Shown one piece after another: positions 37,138 through 46,899 of a DNA stretch of 64,000 nt. The notes under the pieces were generated by a model. The model saw only the letters and a program-made list of their open reading frames with translations. It had not been told where the DNA came from and ran no database searches. The DNA comes from Pseudomonas hunanensis. Lineage in GTDB: Bacteria; Pseudomonadota; Gammaproteobacteria; Pseudomonadales; Pseudomonadaceae. The translations under genes and the position numbers were made by a program. Position 1 is the first letter of the stretch. Each line of letters starts with the position of its first letter. Location of the stretch: NCBI RefSeq assembly GCF_013393325.1, contig NZ_QJRC01000087.1, positions 18,049 to 82,048 of the forward strand, read 5' to 3'.

Positions 37138-38490
37138 TCATTCGGCGATGTAGTTGGGCGGTGCCGCGCGGAAGGCTTTGGTCAGCCAGCCAAGGTAGAT
37201 CAGGCCAAGCGCGGCCCAGATGCCGCCAAACATCAGTGAGTGCGCATTCAGGTCCAGCCACAGCGAGACGATGATGCAGAAGCCGATGGTGGGCAGCACC
37301 AGGTACTTCAGCTGGTTGGCCAGCCCCTTGCGGTTGCCTTCGCGCAGGTAGCAGTGGTTGATCACCGACAGGTTGACGAAGCTGAACGCGACCAGGGCGC
37401 CGAAGTTGATGATCGAGGTGGCGGTCACCAGGTCGAAGAAGATCGCCGACAGGGAAATGATCCCCACTACGGCAATGTTCAGCACTGGCGTCTTGTAGCG
37501 TGAATGCAGGCGGGCGAAGACGCTGGCCGGGATGACGTTGTCGCGGCCCATCACGTACAGCAGGCGCGACACGCTGGTTTGCGAGGCCAGGCCCGAGGCG
37601 ATGGTGTTGATCACGGTGCAGGCGATGAAAATCGACTGGAACAGCTTGCCGCCGACGTACAGGGCGATTTCCGGCAGGGCCGCTTCCTGGTCGTGGAAGC
37701 GAGCCATGGTCGGGAAGTAGGCCTGGATGAAGTAAGAAACGGTGATGAACACCACGCCGCCGATCAGTGCGGTGAGGAAGATCGCACGGGGGATGGTCTT
37801 GGCCGGGTCGCGGGTTTCTTCGGAAAGGCAGGTGACCGCGTCAAAGCCCAGGAACGAGAAGCACAGGATGGTCGCACCGGCGGCCAAGGCGCTGAATTGG
37901 GTCTGGCTGTCGGCGAACGGCATCAGGCTCCAGGCGGTACCCAGCCCTTCACCGTGGTCCAGGCCGCGTACGCACAGGTAGATGAATACGGCAATGATCG
38001 CCACCTGCACGCCCACGAACAGCAGGTTGAAGTGCGCCACCAGGTTGACGCTGCGCATGTTGATCAGGCTGATCAGGGTGACGAAGCCTGCTACCCACAT
38101 CCACTCCGGCACTTCCGGGAACATCGCTGAAAGGTACAGTTTGGCCAGCAGCGCGTTGACCATCGGCAACAGCAGGTAGTCCAGCAACGACGACCAGCCG
38201 ACCAGGAAGCCCACGTGCGGGTTGATCGCCTTTTGGGTGTAGGTGTAGGCCGAGCCCGACTGCGGGAAGCGCTTGACCAGGGTGCCGTAGCTCACGGCGG
38301 TGAACAGGATCCCGGCCAGTGCCAGAATGTAGGCGCTGGGTACGTGGCCGGCAGTAATCCCGCTGACGATGCCGAAGGTGTCGAACACGGTCATCGGGGT
38401 CAGGTAGGCCAGGCCGATGATGATCACGTGCCAGAGGCGCAGGGTTTTGCGGAGTTGGCCGTTGCCGGTAGCGCGGTGGTCAGGCTGCAT
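37138..38490 (-). CDS. APC-superfamily amino-acid or putrescine permease
   Basis: The 450-residue protein has twelve hydrophobic segments. It begins with a polar tail and the helix-1 motif [20 protein letters not shown], close to PuuP-type putrescine importers. [17 protein letters not shown] (loop after helix 6) is the conserved APC signature. ATG 38490 is preceded by AGGAG at 10 nt; an in-frame ATG 18 codons upstream is less likely. It lies upstream of the chemoreceptor on the same strand, 66 bp apart, so import and taxis genes could be co-expressed. The substrate is inferred, with polyamines favoured. Confidence 0.82.
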   Translation of the reverse strand: MQPDHRATGNGQLRKTLRLWHVIIIGLAYLTPMTVFDTFGIVSGITAGHVPSAYILALAGILFTAVSYGTLVKRFPQSGSAYTYTQKAINPHVGFLVGWSSLLDYLLLPMVNALLAKLYLSAMFPEVPEWMWVAGFVTLISLINMRSVNLVAHFNLLFVGVQVAIIAVFIYLCVRGLDHGEGLGTAWSLMPFADSQTQFSALAAGATILCFSFLGFDAVTCLSEETRDPAKTIPRAIFLTALIGGVVFITVSYFIQAYFPTMARFHDQEAALPEIALYVGGKLFQSIFIACTVINTIASGLASQTSVSRLLYVMGRDNVIPASVFARLHSRYKTPVLNIAVVGIISLSAIFFDLVTATSIINFGALVAFSFVNLSVINHCYLREGNRKGLANQLKYLVLPTIGFCIIVSLWLDLNAHSLMFGGIWAALGLIYLGWLTKAFRAAPPNYIAE

Positions 38491-38933
38491 GCTGGCATGG
38501 CTCCTGGTGCTGGGCGTAAACGGCGGGCACGGTGTATTGCGCATGCGGCAGGGGCGAGCGGGTGGGCTCCATATTGTTCACCTTTTATGTTGGAGCGGCG
38601 GAAGGCGCGGGGGGACGCGCAAAGTGGTGAAAATAAAAAACGATGGGTAGGTGGGTGTCAAGTTAAACATGACAAGATGTTACTGAATTGAAATATTTAT
38701 CGATTTTTAAGGGTGTTTGTTCGGTTTTTGCGCGGTTTTTTGCGGTTTTGATCAATTTGAATGTTCGTAAAAATTAACGAATGTTGCCCTTCTGGCAGAG
38801 TGCTCAGATGCTTCCGGAAATGGTTTTTCTCGATCCGGGCCGGCCCTCGACTTCTACCGCAGTGGTACTCTTCGCTTTCTGCGTGGCCTCTGGTCGCCAT
38901 CGAAGCCCTTACGGACAGCAATCGGTTCTATTC
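38491..38933. other. 443-bp control region between the permease and DUF945 genes
   Basis: The region is divergent and AT-rich at 38630-38790. It contains a strong minus-strand promoter candidate (38633-38661) overlapped by TGTCA-N9-TGACA (38656-38674), and an A/T-rich near-palindrome TTCGT...ACGAA at 38764-38781. No credible gene was seen in it. Confidence 0.6.
38633..38661 (-). promoter_or_regulatory. Candidate promoter of the permease gene
   Basis: On the minus strand, a perfect TTGACA is followed by a 17-nt spacer and TTTTAT. The leader would be about 135 nt. An inverted repeat (TGTCA-N9-TGACA, 38656-38674) overlaps the -35 box and could be a regulator site. Confidence 0.5.
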
Positions 38934-40442
38934 ATGAAGAAATCAGTTGGCATCCTTTCCGGCCTGGCGATCGCCATTGCCGTCGCAACCACTGCTGGCG
39001 CCTGGTACACCGGCAAGCAGCTGCCTGCCGAGCTGGACAACGCCCTTGCCCGCAGCAACGCCGACCTCAAGAAGGCCCTGGTCAGCACCGGCGGCAGCAT
39101 GAGCATCGAGCGGGTGTCGCTGGAGCAGCATTTCTTCAGCAGTACCGCCCAATACCGGCTCAAGGCCCGCGACATCAACGTGGGTGAGGGCGAGGTGATC
39201 AATTTCGACGTAGGTGTGACCGATCAGATCGAGCACGGCCCGTTCCCCTGGTCGCGGGTGAAGGCGCTCAAGCTGATGCCTGTACTGGCAGTTAGCAACA
39301 GCACCTTGCAAAAGGACGATGCCACCGCGCCGTGGTTTGCCGCCGCAGGCGAGCAGGCCCCGGTCAGTGCACAGACGAGCCTGGGATACGACGGCAATGT
39401 GGTCAGCCAGGTCCGACTGGCACCGATCAAGCTCGACGAAGCAGATGGCAATAGCCTCGATTTCTCGGGTATGCAGTTTGAAGCCAGTGGCGACAAGGAA
39501 GGCAAGGCTTCGAAATTCCACGGGCAGGCCGACCGTTTCGTGATGAAACTTGTGCGCGATGATCAGCCGCCTGCCACATTCGAACTCAACGGTCTGACGG
39601 TTGGTGGCAACCTTGCCGCCACCGAGCACGACGCCATCTACGTGGGTAACGTCGACCTGGCGCTGGCCGAAACCAAGGTGACCCTGGGGCCGAAACAGCA
39701 GGTGCTGTTGATCAAGGGTCTGGAGCAGAACGCCGTGCAAAGCCTCGATGGCCCGGACACCGTGGGTGGCCGCGTGGAGTACAAGGTCGGCGACATCACC
39801 TGGGATGGCCGTGCGGTAGGCAAGGCGCAGATGGCGGTGAGCGCTTCCTCGGTCAACGTCCCGGCGCTGCAGGCATTGTCGAAGTGGTACCAGGCACACT
39901 TGCCGGAATTCGAGGCCGCCTCCGCAGCCGGCCAGCCAGTACCGCAAATCCAGATGGACGACGCCGAAAAAGCCAGGTTCCAGGGCGACTTGCAGAAACT
40001 CCTGGCTGCCAAGCCCAAGGTCGCGGTAGAAAACCTGTCGTTCAAAACGGCCAATGGCGAGAGCCGCTTCAATCTGTCGATGGGCTTCACCGCCCCGGCC
40101 AGCTTCGACCTGCCGTCGGACCAGTTGAGCAAGCAGATGATCACCGAGGTTAAGAGCAAGTTGTCGCTGTCCAAGCCGATGATCGGTGACCTGGCGACCC
40201 TGCAGGCACTGCTGGACGGCCAGACCGACGCCCAGGCGATTGCCATGCAGTCGGGCCAGGCGGGGGAGATGGTCGGCATGATGGCGCTGCAGAGCGGCAT
40301 GGCGACTGTCGAAGGCAACGATGTGGTGAGCAGCCTGCACTATGCCGATGGCATGGTCGATTTCAACGGCAAGAAGATGACTGTGGAAGAATTCGCCATG
40401 CTCATGGCCGCACACCTGGCGGCATTGTCGCCGCAGGAGTGA
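38934..40442 (+). CDS. YdgA/DUF945-family envelope protein
   Basis: The 502-residue protein starts MKKSVGILSGLAIAIAVATT, an uncleaved or cleaved signal sequence, and continues with GAWYTGKQLPAELDNAL, the typical DUF945 opening. The rest is beta-rich with repeated amphipathic strands and a Leu/Met-rich C-terminal part. Members are periplasmic or inner-membrane-anchored proteins of poorly defined role in swarming and envelope lipid balance. ATG 38934 fits the family N-terminus. It is monocistronic, followed by a REP-type palindrome. Confidence 0.85.
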   Translation: MKKSVGILSGLAIAIAVATTAGAWYTGKQLPAELDNALARSNADLKKALVSTGGSMSIERVSLEQHFFSSTAQYRLKARDINVGEGEVINFDVGVTDQIEHGPFPWSRVKALKLMPVLAVSNSTLQKDDATAPWFAAAGEQAPVSAQTSLGYDGNVVSQVRLAPIKLDEADGNSLDFSGMQFEASGDKEGKASKFHGQADRFVMKLVRDDQPPATFELNGLTVGGNLAATEHDAIYVGNVDLALAETKVTLGPKQQVLLIKGLEQNAVQSLDGPDTVGGRVEYKVGDITWDGRAVGKAQMAVSASSVNVPALQALSKWYQAHLPEFEAASAAGQPVPQIQMDDAEKARFQGDLQKLLAAKPKVAVENLSFKTANGESRFNLSMGFTAPASFDLPSDQLSKQMITEVKSKLSLSKPMIGDLATLQALLDGQTDAQAIAMQSGQAGEMVGMMALQSGMATVEGNDVVSSLHYADGMVDFNGKKMTVEEFAMLMAAHLAALSPQE

Positions 40443-40451
40443 TCGATTGAA

Positions 40452-40499
40452 CCTGCACAGGCCTCTTCGCGGGCGAGCCCGCGAAGAGGCCTGTGCAGG
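40452..40499. repeat. Perfect REP-derived palindrome with 23-bp arms
   Basis: The two arms (40452-40474 and 40477-40499) are exact reverse complements around a 2-nt loop and contain the REP core CTCTTCGCGGGC. It lies just after the DUF945 stop and may act as a terminator or mRNA stabiliser. Confidence 0.85.
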
Positions 40500-40677
40500 C
40501 AACACAAAAACCACTTTAGAAATCGCTGGATTGTCTGTAGCCTTCGGCCTCCGATAATAATCCGCGCCCGCAGAGGGCCGTGGCGGCCAGTGTGCCGTCC
40601 GGCACCCTTAGCCGATCTGCCAGGGCCGGGTGATACACTCGATTTGACGCGCACGCGCGCCTGCAGGTCCAGCGATC

Positions 40678-41736
40678 ATGACCCAGATTTCCGAACGCCT
40701 GTTGGTTCAGGCCCACCTCGACGCCAAGCAGCCCAATCCGCTGACAGCCGAGCAGGAGGCCGAATACCGTGCGGCCATCGCTGCCGAGCTCAAAGCCCAG
40801 AATGCCGTGCTGGTTGCCCATTATTACTGCGACCCGGTTATCCAGGCGCTGGCCGAAGAAACCGGCGGCTGCGTGTCCGACTCGCTGGAAATGGCCCGTT
40901 TTGGCAAGAACCACCCGGCCGAAACCGTGATCGTGGCCGGTGTGCGTTTCATGGGCGAGACGGCGAAAATTCTCACCCCCGAAAAGCGCGTGCTGATGCC
41001 GACCCTGGAGGCCACCTGCTCGCTCGACCTGGGCTGCCCGGTAGAAGAATTCTCGGCTTTCTGCGACCAGCACCCTGAGCGCACCGTGGTGGTCTACGCC
41101 AACACGTCCGCTGCGGTGAAAGCACGTGCCGACTGGGTGGTGACGTCGAGCTGTGCGCTGGAAATCGTCGAAAGCCTGATGGACAACGGCGAAACCATCA
41201 TCTGGGGGCCGGACCAGCATCTGGGCCGTTACATCCAGAAGCAGACCGGTGCCGACATGCTGCTGTGGGACGGTGCCTGCATCGTTCACGAGGAGTTCAA
41301 GTCGCGTCAGTTGGCCGACATGAAGGCGCTGTACCCGGATGCTGCGATCCTGGTGCACCCCGAGTCGCCGGAAGCGGTGATCGAGCTGGCCGACGCGGTC
41401 GGGTCCACCAGCCAACTGATCAAGGCTGCTCAGACGCTGCCGAACAAGACCTTCATCGTCGCCACCGACCGCGGCATCTTCTACAAGATGCAGCAGCTGT
41501 GCCCGGATAAAGAGTTCGTCGAAGCGCCTACCGCCGGCAACGGCGCGGCATGCCGCAGCTGCGCGCACTGCCCGTGGATGGCGATGAACACCCTGGAGCG
41601 GGTGCTGGACTGCCTGCGCAAGGGCGGCGATGAGATTTTCGTCGACCCTGCGCTGGTGCCCAAGGCGATCAAGCCGCTGAACCGCATGCTGGACTTTACC
41701 CAGGCGGCACGCCTGAAGCTGTCTGGTAACGCCTGA
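40678..41736 (+). CDS. nadA: Quinolinate synthase NadA
   Basis: NadA condenses iminoaspartate with dihydroxyacetone phosphate to quinolinate, for NAD. The 352-residue protein has the three ligands of its 4Fe-4S cluster in conserved settings: [21 protein letters not shown] and [14 protein letters not shown]. The pattern is that of the longer, E. coli-like class. It is monocistronic, followed by a short hairpin and a convergent gene. Confidence 0.96.
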   Translation: MTQISERLLVQAHLDAKQPNPLTAEQEAEYRAAIAAELKAQNAVLVAHYYCDPVIQALAEETGGCVSDSLEMARFGKNHPAETVIVAGVRFMGETAKILTPEKRVLMPTLEATCSLDLGCPVEEFSAFCDQHPERTVVVYANTSAAVKARADWVVTSSCALEIVESLMDNGETIIWGPDQHLGRYIQKQTGADMLLWDGACIVHEEFKSRQLADMKALYPDAAILVHPESPEAVIELADAVGSTSQLIKAAQTLPNKTFIVATDRGIFYKMQQLCPDKEFVEAPTAGNGAACRSCAHCPWMAMNTLERVLDCLRKGGDEIFVDPALVPKAIKPLNRMLDFTQAARLKLSGNA

Positions 41737-41743
41737 AAATGCT

Positions 41744-41760
41744 GGGGCGCAAAGCGCCCC
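41744..41760. terminator. Hairpin between convergent nadA and bepA-like genes
   Basis: GGGGCGC and GCGCCCC with an AAA loop, between the two stop codons. Confidence 0.5.
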
Positions 41761-41767
41761 CGGATTC

Positions 41768-43204
41768 TCAGCGCCCCATCATTTCCCGAACCATGCGCTG
41801 CTGCTCCATGATCTCGCGCTGGCGCTGATCGATCTGCGAGGCCAGTGGGAAGTTGCCGCCCGCCCGGCGCTTGGCGTAGTCCAGCTGCTGAATCGCCTGG
41901 TCAAAGTCCCCAACCAAGGTGAAGTACTCGGCCCGCGCCCGGTGCAAACCAATGGTATTGCCCGACAAACCGCGTACTTCGGCCATGTCGTACCACACAT
42001 CCGGGTCGTCCGGTCGGCTCTTGACCAGCTCGTTCAACACCTTCTCCGCCTCGGCAGGCTTGTTCTGCTTTACCAGCAGGTCGGCACGCACTTGCTTCAG
42101 CGGGTAGTTGCCCGGGTACAGCCCCTGCATTCGCTCGGCCCGCTGTTGTGCATCGGCCAGGCGATTGTTGGTAATGTCCAGGTCGATCTGTGCCAGGTTG
42201 TAGGTGATGTCGTTCGGCGCCTTGGCCAGCAGCGGCTTGAGCAACTCGCGCGCCTCGTTCAGCTGGCCGCCCTTGATCTGTGCCAGGGCCAGGCCGTAGC
42301 GCGCGGCGTCCAGTTTCGGGTCTTCGTCCAACTGGGCGCGAAAGCGCTTGGCGGCAAGCCCTGGGGTGCCTTCGTAGGTCAGCGCCACCCGAGCACGAAT
42401 CAGCTGGTAGCGCATGCTGTCTTCTATGCCGCCTTTGGGCGCCTGGTCGGCGCGGTTGCGGGTGTCGGCGATACGCGATTCAGTCACCGGGTGAGTCAGC
42501 AAGAACTCCGGCGGCTTGGCGTCATAGCGATACTGGCGTGCCAGGCGCTCGAACATGGTCGGCATGTTGCGCGGGTCGTAGCCGGCCTTTTCCAGGTTCT
42601 GGATGCCGATGCGGTCGGCTTCCTGTTCGTTCTGCCGCGAAAAGCGCCGTTGTTCCTGGATGGCCGCTGCCTGGGTGCCGGCGATCATGCCGATACCCGC
42701 ATCGCCAGCGCCACCGGCGGCCAGCACGATGCCGGCCAGCAGTGCAGCCATCATCGGCAATTGCATGCGTTGCTGGGCTTCGACGCCGCGGGCGAAGTGG
42801 CGTTGCGACAAGTGCGCCAGTTCGTGGGCCAGAACCGAGGCGTATTCCCCTTCGGTCTGAGCGTTGAGGAACAGTCCACCGTTGACCCCGACGATTCCAC
42901 CCGGCGCGGCGAAGGCGTTGAGCTCGCGGCTGTCGATGAGGATGAACTCCAGGCGCCGGTCCTGCAGCTGGCTGGTCTCGGCCAGCTTGTACACGCTGGT
43001 TTCGACGTAGTCCTTGAGCTGTGGGTCGTTGAGCTGGTTGACCTGGCCGCGCAGCAGGCTCAGCCAGGCGCGGCCCAGTTGGTGCTCTTGTTGCGGCGAA
43101 ACGATCGCGGAACTGGCATCCCCCAGTGATGGCAGGTCGTCAGCATGGCCGGGAAGGGCCATCAGGCAGGCCAGCGTCAGCAGGGTAGGGCGCAGTAGAT
43201 TCAT
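41768..43204 (-). CDS. bepA: M48 metalloprotease/chaperone, BepA-like
   Basis: BepA maintains outer-membrane protein assembly (LptD, BamA) in the periplasm. The 478-residue protein has a signal peptide (cleavage near GHA, residue 21), the zinc motif HELAH at residues 127-131, a third ligand in QNEQEADRIG (near 193), and C-terminal TPR repeats (about 305-450). Length and layout match E. coli BepA (487). The protease domain is certain; the BepA assignment relies on architecture. Confidence 0.88.
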   Translation of the reverse strand: MNLLRPTLLTLACLMALPGHADDLPSLGDASSAIVSPQQEHQLGRAWLSLLRGQVNQLNDPQLKDYVETSVYKLAETSQLQDRRLEFILIDSRELNAFAAPGGIVGVNGGLFLNAQTEGEYASVLAHELAHLSQRHFARGVEAQQRMQLPMMAALLAGIVLAAGGAGDAGIGMIAGTQAAAIQEQRRFSRQNEQEADRIGIQNLEKAGYDPRNMPTMFERLARQYRYDAKPPEFLLTHPVTESRIADTRNRADQAPKGGIEDSMRYQLIRARVALTYEGTPGLAAKRFRAQLDEDPKLDAARYGLALAQIKGGQLNEARELLKPLLAKAPNDITYNLAQIDLDITNNRLADAQQRAERMQGLYPGNYPLKQVRADLLVKQNKPAEAEKVLNELVKSRPDDPDVWYDMAEVRGLSGNTIGLHRARAEYFTLVGDFDQAIQQLDYAKRRAGGNFPLASQIDQRQREIMEQQRMVREMMGR

Positions 43205-43325
43205 GCATGAAGCTCGCGTCGGTCAAAGATACCTACTGTAGCGGGCTCACACGTTGGCGACCAGTGGCGCTATTCTAGCCGGCCCTGTCAGCAAGCAGTC
43301 TGGCAACGCCTTTGGAGACCCCGCG

Positions 43326-43565
43326 ATGAGTGACACCCTGACCTGTGACGCCGAACTGGACGCCAGCGGGCTGAATTGCCCCTTGCCACTGTTGAAGGCA
43401 AAGATGGAGCTCAACCGCCTGGCTAGCGGTGCGGTACTCAAGGTGATCGCCACTGACGCAGGCTCGCAGCGCGACTTCCGCACTTTCGCCCAGTTGGCCG
43501 GTCATACCCTGCTGCAGGAAACGGCCGAGGCCGGCACCTACACTTACTGGCTGCGCAAGGCCTGA
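43326..43565 (+). CDS. TusA/SirA-like sulfurtransferase-family protein
   Basis: The 79-residue protein has the family motif C-P-x-P (LNCPLPLLKAK), whose Cys carries persulfide sulfur in TusA. ATG 43326 was chosen because it gives the normal length (MSDTLTCDAELDASGLNCP). A second TusA-type gene may exist elsewhere in the genome, so its own partner is unclear. The AI-2E-family permease begins 20 bp downstream. Confidence 0.88.
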   Translation: MSDTLTCDAELDASGLNCPLPLLKAKMELNRLASGAVLKVIATDAGSQRDFRTFAQLAGHTLLQETAEAGTYTYWLRKA

Positions 43566-43585
43566 GTCTTTTCCAAGGATCGTCA

Positions 43586-44656
43586 ATGTTCAAAGTGCTT
43601 CGCGACTGGATGCAGCGCTACTTCTCCGATGAAGAAGCGGTGGTGCTGGCGGTCCTGTTGTTCCTGGCTTTTACTGCGGTACTGACCCTGGGCGGTATGC
43701 TCGCGCCGGTGCTGGCCGGCATGGTGCTGGCGTTCCTGATGCAAGGGCTTGTCAACGCCCTGGAGCGTGTGCGAGTCCCTACGCGGCTGGCGGTGATGCT
43801 GGTGTTCGCCCTGTTCATGGGCGCGCTGGCGGTATTCATGCTGGTGCTGGTGCCGCTGCTGTGGCACCAGTTGATCACCCTGTTCAACGAGTTGCCGGGC
43901 ATGCTCGGCAAGTGGCAGTCGCTGTTGCTGCTGTTGCCCGAGCGCTACCCGCATCTGGTGTCGGACGAGCAGGTGCTGCATGCCATCGAATCGGTACGCG
44001 GTGAAATCGGCAAGTTTGGCCAATGGGCGCTGACCTTTTCGCTGTCCAGCCTGCCGCTGCTGGTCAATGCCATGATCTACCTGGTGCTGGTGCCGATCCT
44101 GGTGTTCTTCTTCCTCAAGGATCGCGAACTGATCGGCCGCTGGGTCAGCGGCTACCTGCCCAGCCAGCGCGCGCTGCTTAACCGGGTGGGCAGCGAGATG
44201 AACCGGCAGATTGCCAACTACATTCGCGGCAAGGGTATCGAGATCCTGATCTGCGGCATCGCCACCTATATCGCCTTCATCAGCCTGGGGCTCAACTACG
44301 CCGCGCTGCTGGCGTTGCTGGTGGGGCTGTCGGTGGTGGTGCCTTACGTGGGGGCGGTGGTGGTGACCGTACCGGTAACGCTGATCGCGCTGTTCCAGTG
44401 GGGTTGGGGCGACCAGTTCATCTACCTGATGACGGTGTACGCGATCATCCAGGCGCTGGATGGCAACGTGCTGGTGCCGCTGCTGTTCTCCGAGGCGGTG
44501 AGCCTGCACCCGGTGGCGATCATTTGCGCGGTATTGCTGTTTGGCGGGTTGTGGGGGTTCTGGGGGATCTTCTTCGCGATTCCGCTGGCGACGTTGATCA
44601 AGGCTGTGCTGGATGCCTGGCCGCGACATGAGCCGAGTGTGTCACCGATGCTTTGA
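43586..44656 (+). CDS. AI-2E family transporter (PerM-like permease)
   Basis: The 356-residue inner-membrane protein has about eight hydrophobic segments, including LVPILVFFFLKDRELI in the middle and the family pattern GVIPYVG-like (VVPYVGAVVVTVPV) near residue 255. Despite the family name, members such as YtnA/PerM-type and Na+/H+ antiporters show other activities, and AI-2 export is not implied. It follows the TusA-like gene by 20 bp. Confidence 0.87.
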   Translation: MFKVLRDWMQRYFSDEEAVVLAVLLFLAFTAVLTLGGMLAPVLAGMVLAFLMQGLVNALERVRVPTRLAVMLVFALFMGALAVFMLVLVPLLWHQLITLFNELPGMLGKWQSLLLLLPERYPHLVSDEQVLHAIESVRGEIGKFGQWALTFSLSSLPLLVNAMIYLVLVPILVFFFLKDRELIGRWVSGYLPSQRALLNRVGSEMNRQIANYIRGKGIEILICGIATYIAFISLGLNYAALLALLVGLSVVVPYVGAVVVTVPVTLIALFQWGWGDQFIYLMTVYAIIQALDGNVLVPLLFSEAVSLHPVAIICAVLLFGGLWGFWGIFFAIPLATLIKAVLDAWPRHEPSVSPML

Positions 44657-44660
44657 ATGT

Positions 44661-44687
44661 GAATGGGGCTGCAATGCAGCCCCATTC
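44661..44687. terminator. Terminator between the AI-2E permease and bcp
   Basis: GAATGGGGCTGC and GCAGCCCCATTC with an AAT loop, between convergent genes. It is nearly the same as the hairpin after dinB. Confidence 0.65.
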
Positions 44688-44691
44688 AATT

Positions 44692-45165
44692 TCAAGCCTT
44701 GTTCAAGGCTTGGGCAGCGGCCAACACGGCATCCACATGCCCGGGCACCTTCACCCCACGCCATTCCTGGCGCAGCACACCGTCCTTGTCGATCAGGAAG
44801 GTGCTGCGATCTACGCCCATGTATTCCTTGCCGTACAGCTTCTTCAGTTTGATCACGTCGAACAGCTGGCACAGGGCCTCGTCCTTGTCGCTGATCAGCT
44901 CGAAGGGGAAGCCTTGCTTGGCTTTGAAGTTTTCGTGCGACTTGATGCCATCGCGCGATACGCCGAACACCACGGTATTGGCTGCGGCAAAGGCGTCATG
45001 CTGGTCGCGAAAGCCCTGGCCCTCGGTGGTGCAGCCTGGGGTGCTGTCCTTGGGGTAGAAGTACACCACCACTTGCTGGCCCTTGAGTTCGGCCAGGCTG
45101 ACGGTTTGCCCGCTGGTAGCCTGGGCCTGGAAGTCGGCAACGGGTTGGTCGAGTGCTACAGCCAT
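44692..45165 (-). CDS. bcp: Thioredoxin-dependent peroxiredoxin Bcp
   Basis: Bcp reduces peroxides. The 157-residue protein has the peroxidatic Cys in YFYPKDSTPGCTTEG (near residue 45). The second Cys found five residues on in E. coli Bcp is absent (Gly-Gln-Gly follows), so it is probably a one-Cys type unless a more distal Cys resolves it (there is one in the EALCQLF segment). ATG 45165 gives the normal length. gcvR lies 11 bp upstream on the same strand. Confidence 0.93.
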   Translation of the reverse strand: MAVALDQPVADFQAQATSGQTVSLAELKGQQVVVYFYPKDSTPGCTTEGQGFRDQHDAFAAANTVVFGVSRDGIKSHENFKAKQGFPFELISDKDEALCQLFDVIKLKKLYGKEYMGVDRSTFLIDKDGVLRQEWRGVKVPGHVDAVLAAAQALNKA

Positions 45166-45176
45166 GGTCGGTTTCC

Positions 45177-45737
45177 TTACATTGGGTTCTGTGGACGCCA
45201 TGGCTCGATCAACGCATCGAGGTTCAGGGCATCGGCAAAGTCCAGGAACTGGTCGCGCAGCCAGCTGATCTGCGTGCCGGCCGGCAAAATCACGGTGAAC
45301 TGGGCGTTGAGCATGCTGCTGCCGGTTTGCGGCGCCAGGTAGGTGTCGCAGGTCATGGCTTCCAGCTCGACGCGGTGATCGAGGAAGAACTGGCACAGCT
45401 CATTGATGATGTCCGGGCGGTAGGCGGCGCTGACGTAGGCCACGTATGGCAGGGCCTGTGGGCGCACTTCCTGGTCGGCGCTGCGCACCACGTCCAGGGT
45501 CAGGCCGTGCTTCTTGCCCAGGCCTGGCAGGGTGGACTCCAGGCGCGCCAGGGCGTCCCAGCTGCCGCCCACCTGCAGCACCAGGGCGCTGGTCTCGCCG
45601 TGGCGGCTCAGGCGCGAGGTGACCACCGCGCAGCGGTTTTCGAAGGCAGCGCGGCTGAGGACGTTGGCCAGCTCCATGGGGTTTGGGCCCAAGGCACTGA
45701 TGACAAGGAATTGTTCGCGGACGGTGGGGGTGGACAT
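45177..45737 (-). CDS. gcvR: Glycine cleavage system regulator GcvR-like ACT-domain protein
   Basis: The 186-residue protein consists of two ACT domains: residues about 8-80 (FLVISALGPNPMELANVLSRAA) and about 95-175 (YVAYVSAAYRPDIINELCQFF). In E. coli GcvR binds GcvA and glycine to control glycine cleavage; in Pseudomonas the name is by homology and gcvA is not in this window. It is transcribed with bcp. Confidence 0.9.
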   Translation of the reverse strand: MSTPTVREQFLVISALGPNPMELANVLSRAAFENRCAVVTSRLSRHGETSALVLQVGGSWDALARLESTLPGLGKKHGLTLDVVRSADQEVRPQALPYVAYVSAAYRPDIINELCQFFLDHRVELEAMTCDTYLAPQTGSSMLNAQFTVILPAGTQISWLRDQFLDFADALNLDALIEPWRPQNPM

Positions 45738-45996
45738 GCAGCATTCCTAAAGCGATGAGCGGTCGGCACAGGACGGGCAAAAGCCTCCTGTCGGCAGTGC
45801 CCGGGGCTCGCATGCGAGGTCTTGGACGCTGGCGGGGAGCAAGGTCGACGGCCCGGCGGGCCGCGCTGCACCGATCAAAGGATCAAGGGTAGCGAAATAA
45901 GGCGCCGAGGGGAATGCTCCGCCCGCCTGCTTCGCTTGTGCAAGGCCGATGCCCCCAGTACCATTACCGCTCTCTTTTTCCGGCAGGAGCAGTTAC

Positions 45997-46884
45997 ATGA
46001 TTGCGGGCAGTATGGTGGCATTGGTCACACCCATGGATGCACAAGGGCGTCTTGATTGGGGCAGCCTCGACAAACTTGTAGACTTCCACCTGGAAAACGG
46101 CACCCATGCGATCGTCGCTGTCGGCACCACCGGTGAGTCCGCCACGCTGGATGTCGAAGAACACATCCTGGTCATCAAGCACGTGGTCGAGCGCGTCAAG
46201 CACAGCAAGAAGCCGATTCCGGTCATCGCCGGCACCGGTGCCAACTCCACCGCCGAAGCCGTGCACCTGACCCAGAACGCCAAGAATGCCGGCGCTGACG
46301 CCTGCCTGCTCGTCGTGCCGTACTACAACAAGCCGACGCAAGAAGGCCTGTACCAGCACTTCAAGCACATTGCCGAAGCCGTCGACATTCCGCAGATCCT
46401 CTATAACGTACCCGGCCGCACCTCCTGCGACATGCAGGCCGAGACCGTGATCCGCCTGTCGACCGTGCCGAACATCATCGGCATCAAGGAAGCCACCGGC
46501 GACCTGGTTCGCGCCAAGGCCATCCTCGATGGCGTCAGCAAGGACTTCATCGTCATGTCCGGCGACGACCCGACGGCCGTCGAGCTGATCCTGATGGGCG
46601 GCAAGGGCAACATTTCGGTCACCGCCAACGTCGCCCCGCGCGAAATGGCCGACCTGTGCGAGGCCGCCCTTGAGGGCAATGCCGAGAAGGCCCGTGCAAT
46701 CAACGAAAAACTCATGCCGCTGCACAAAGACCTGTTCTGCGAAGCCAACCCGATCCCGGTGAAATGGGCGCTCGTTGAAATGGGCCTGATGCACAAAGGC
46801 ATTCGCCTGCCACTGACCTGGCTGAGCGAAGGCTGCCACGAAAAAGTCCGTACTGCCTTGCGCCAGTCCGGCGTACTGGTTTAA
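45997..46884 (+). CDS. dapA: 4-hydroxy-tetrahydrodipicolinate synthase DapA
   Basis: DapA joins pyruvate and aspartate semialdehyde for lysine and diaminopimelate synthesis. From ATG 45997 (GGCAGGAGC upstream) it has 295 residues with the Schiff-base Lys in [10 protein letters not shown] (about 161), the catalytic Tyr in YNVPGRT (about 133), and the GTTGESATL phosphate-loop-like segment. bamC starts 15 bp downstream, a conserved arrangement. Confidence 0.97.
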   Translation: MIAGSMVALVTPMDAQGRLDWGSLDKLVDFHLENGTHAIVAVGTTGESATLDVEEHILVIKHVVERVKHSKKPIPVIAGTGANSTAEAVHLTQNAKNAGADACLLVVPYYNKPTQEGLYQHFKHIAEAVDIPQILYNVPGRTSCDMQAETVIRLSTVPNIIGIKEATGDLVRAKAILDGVSKDFIVMSGDDPTAVELILMGGKGNISVTANVAPREMADLCEAALEGNAEKARAINEKLMPLHKDLFCEANPIPVKWALVEMGLMHKGIRLPLTWLSEGCHEKVRTALRQSGVLV

Positions 46885-46899
46885 GAGGAAGTACACCGC

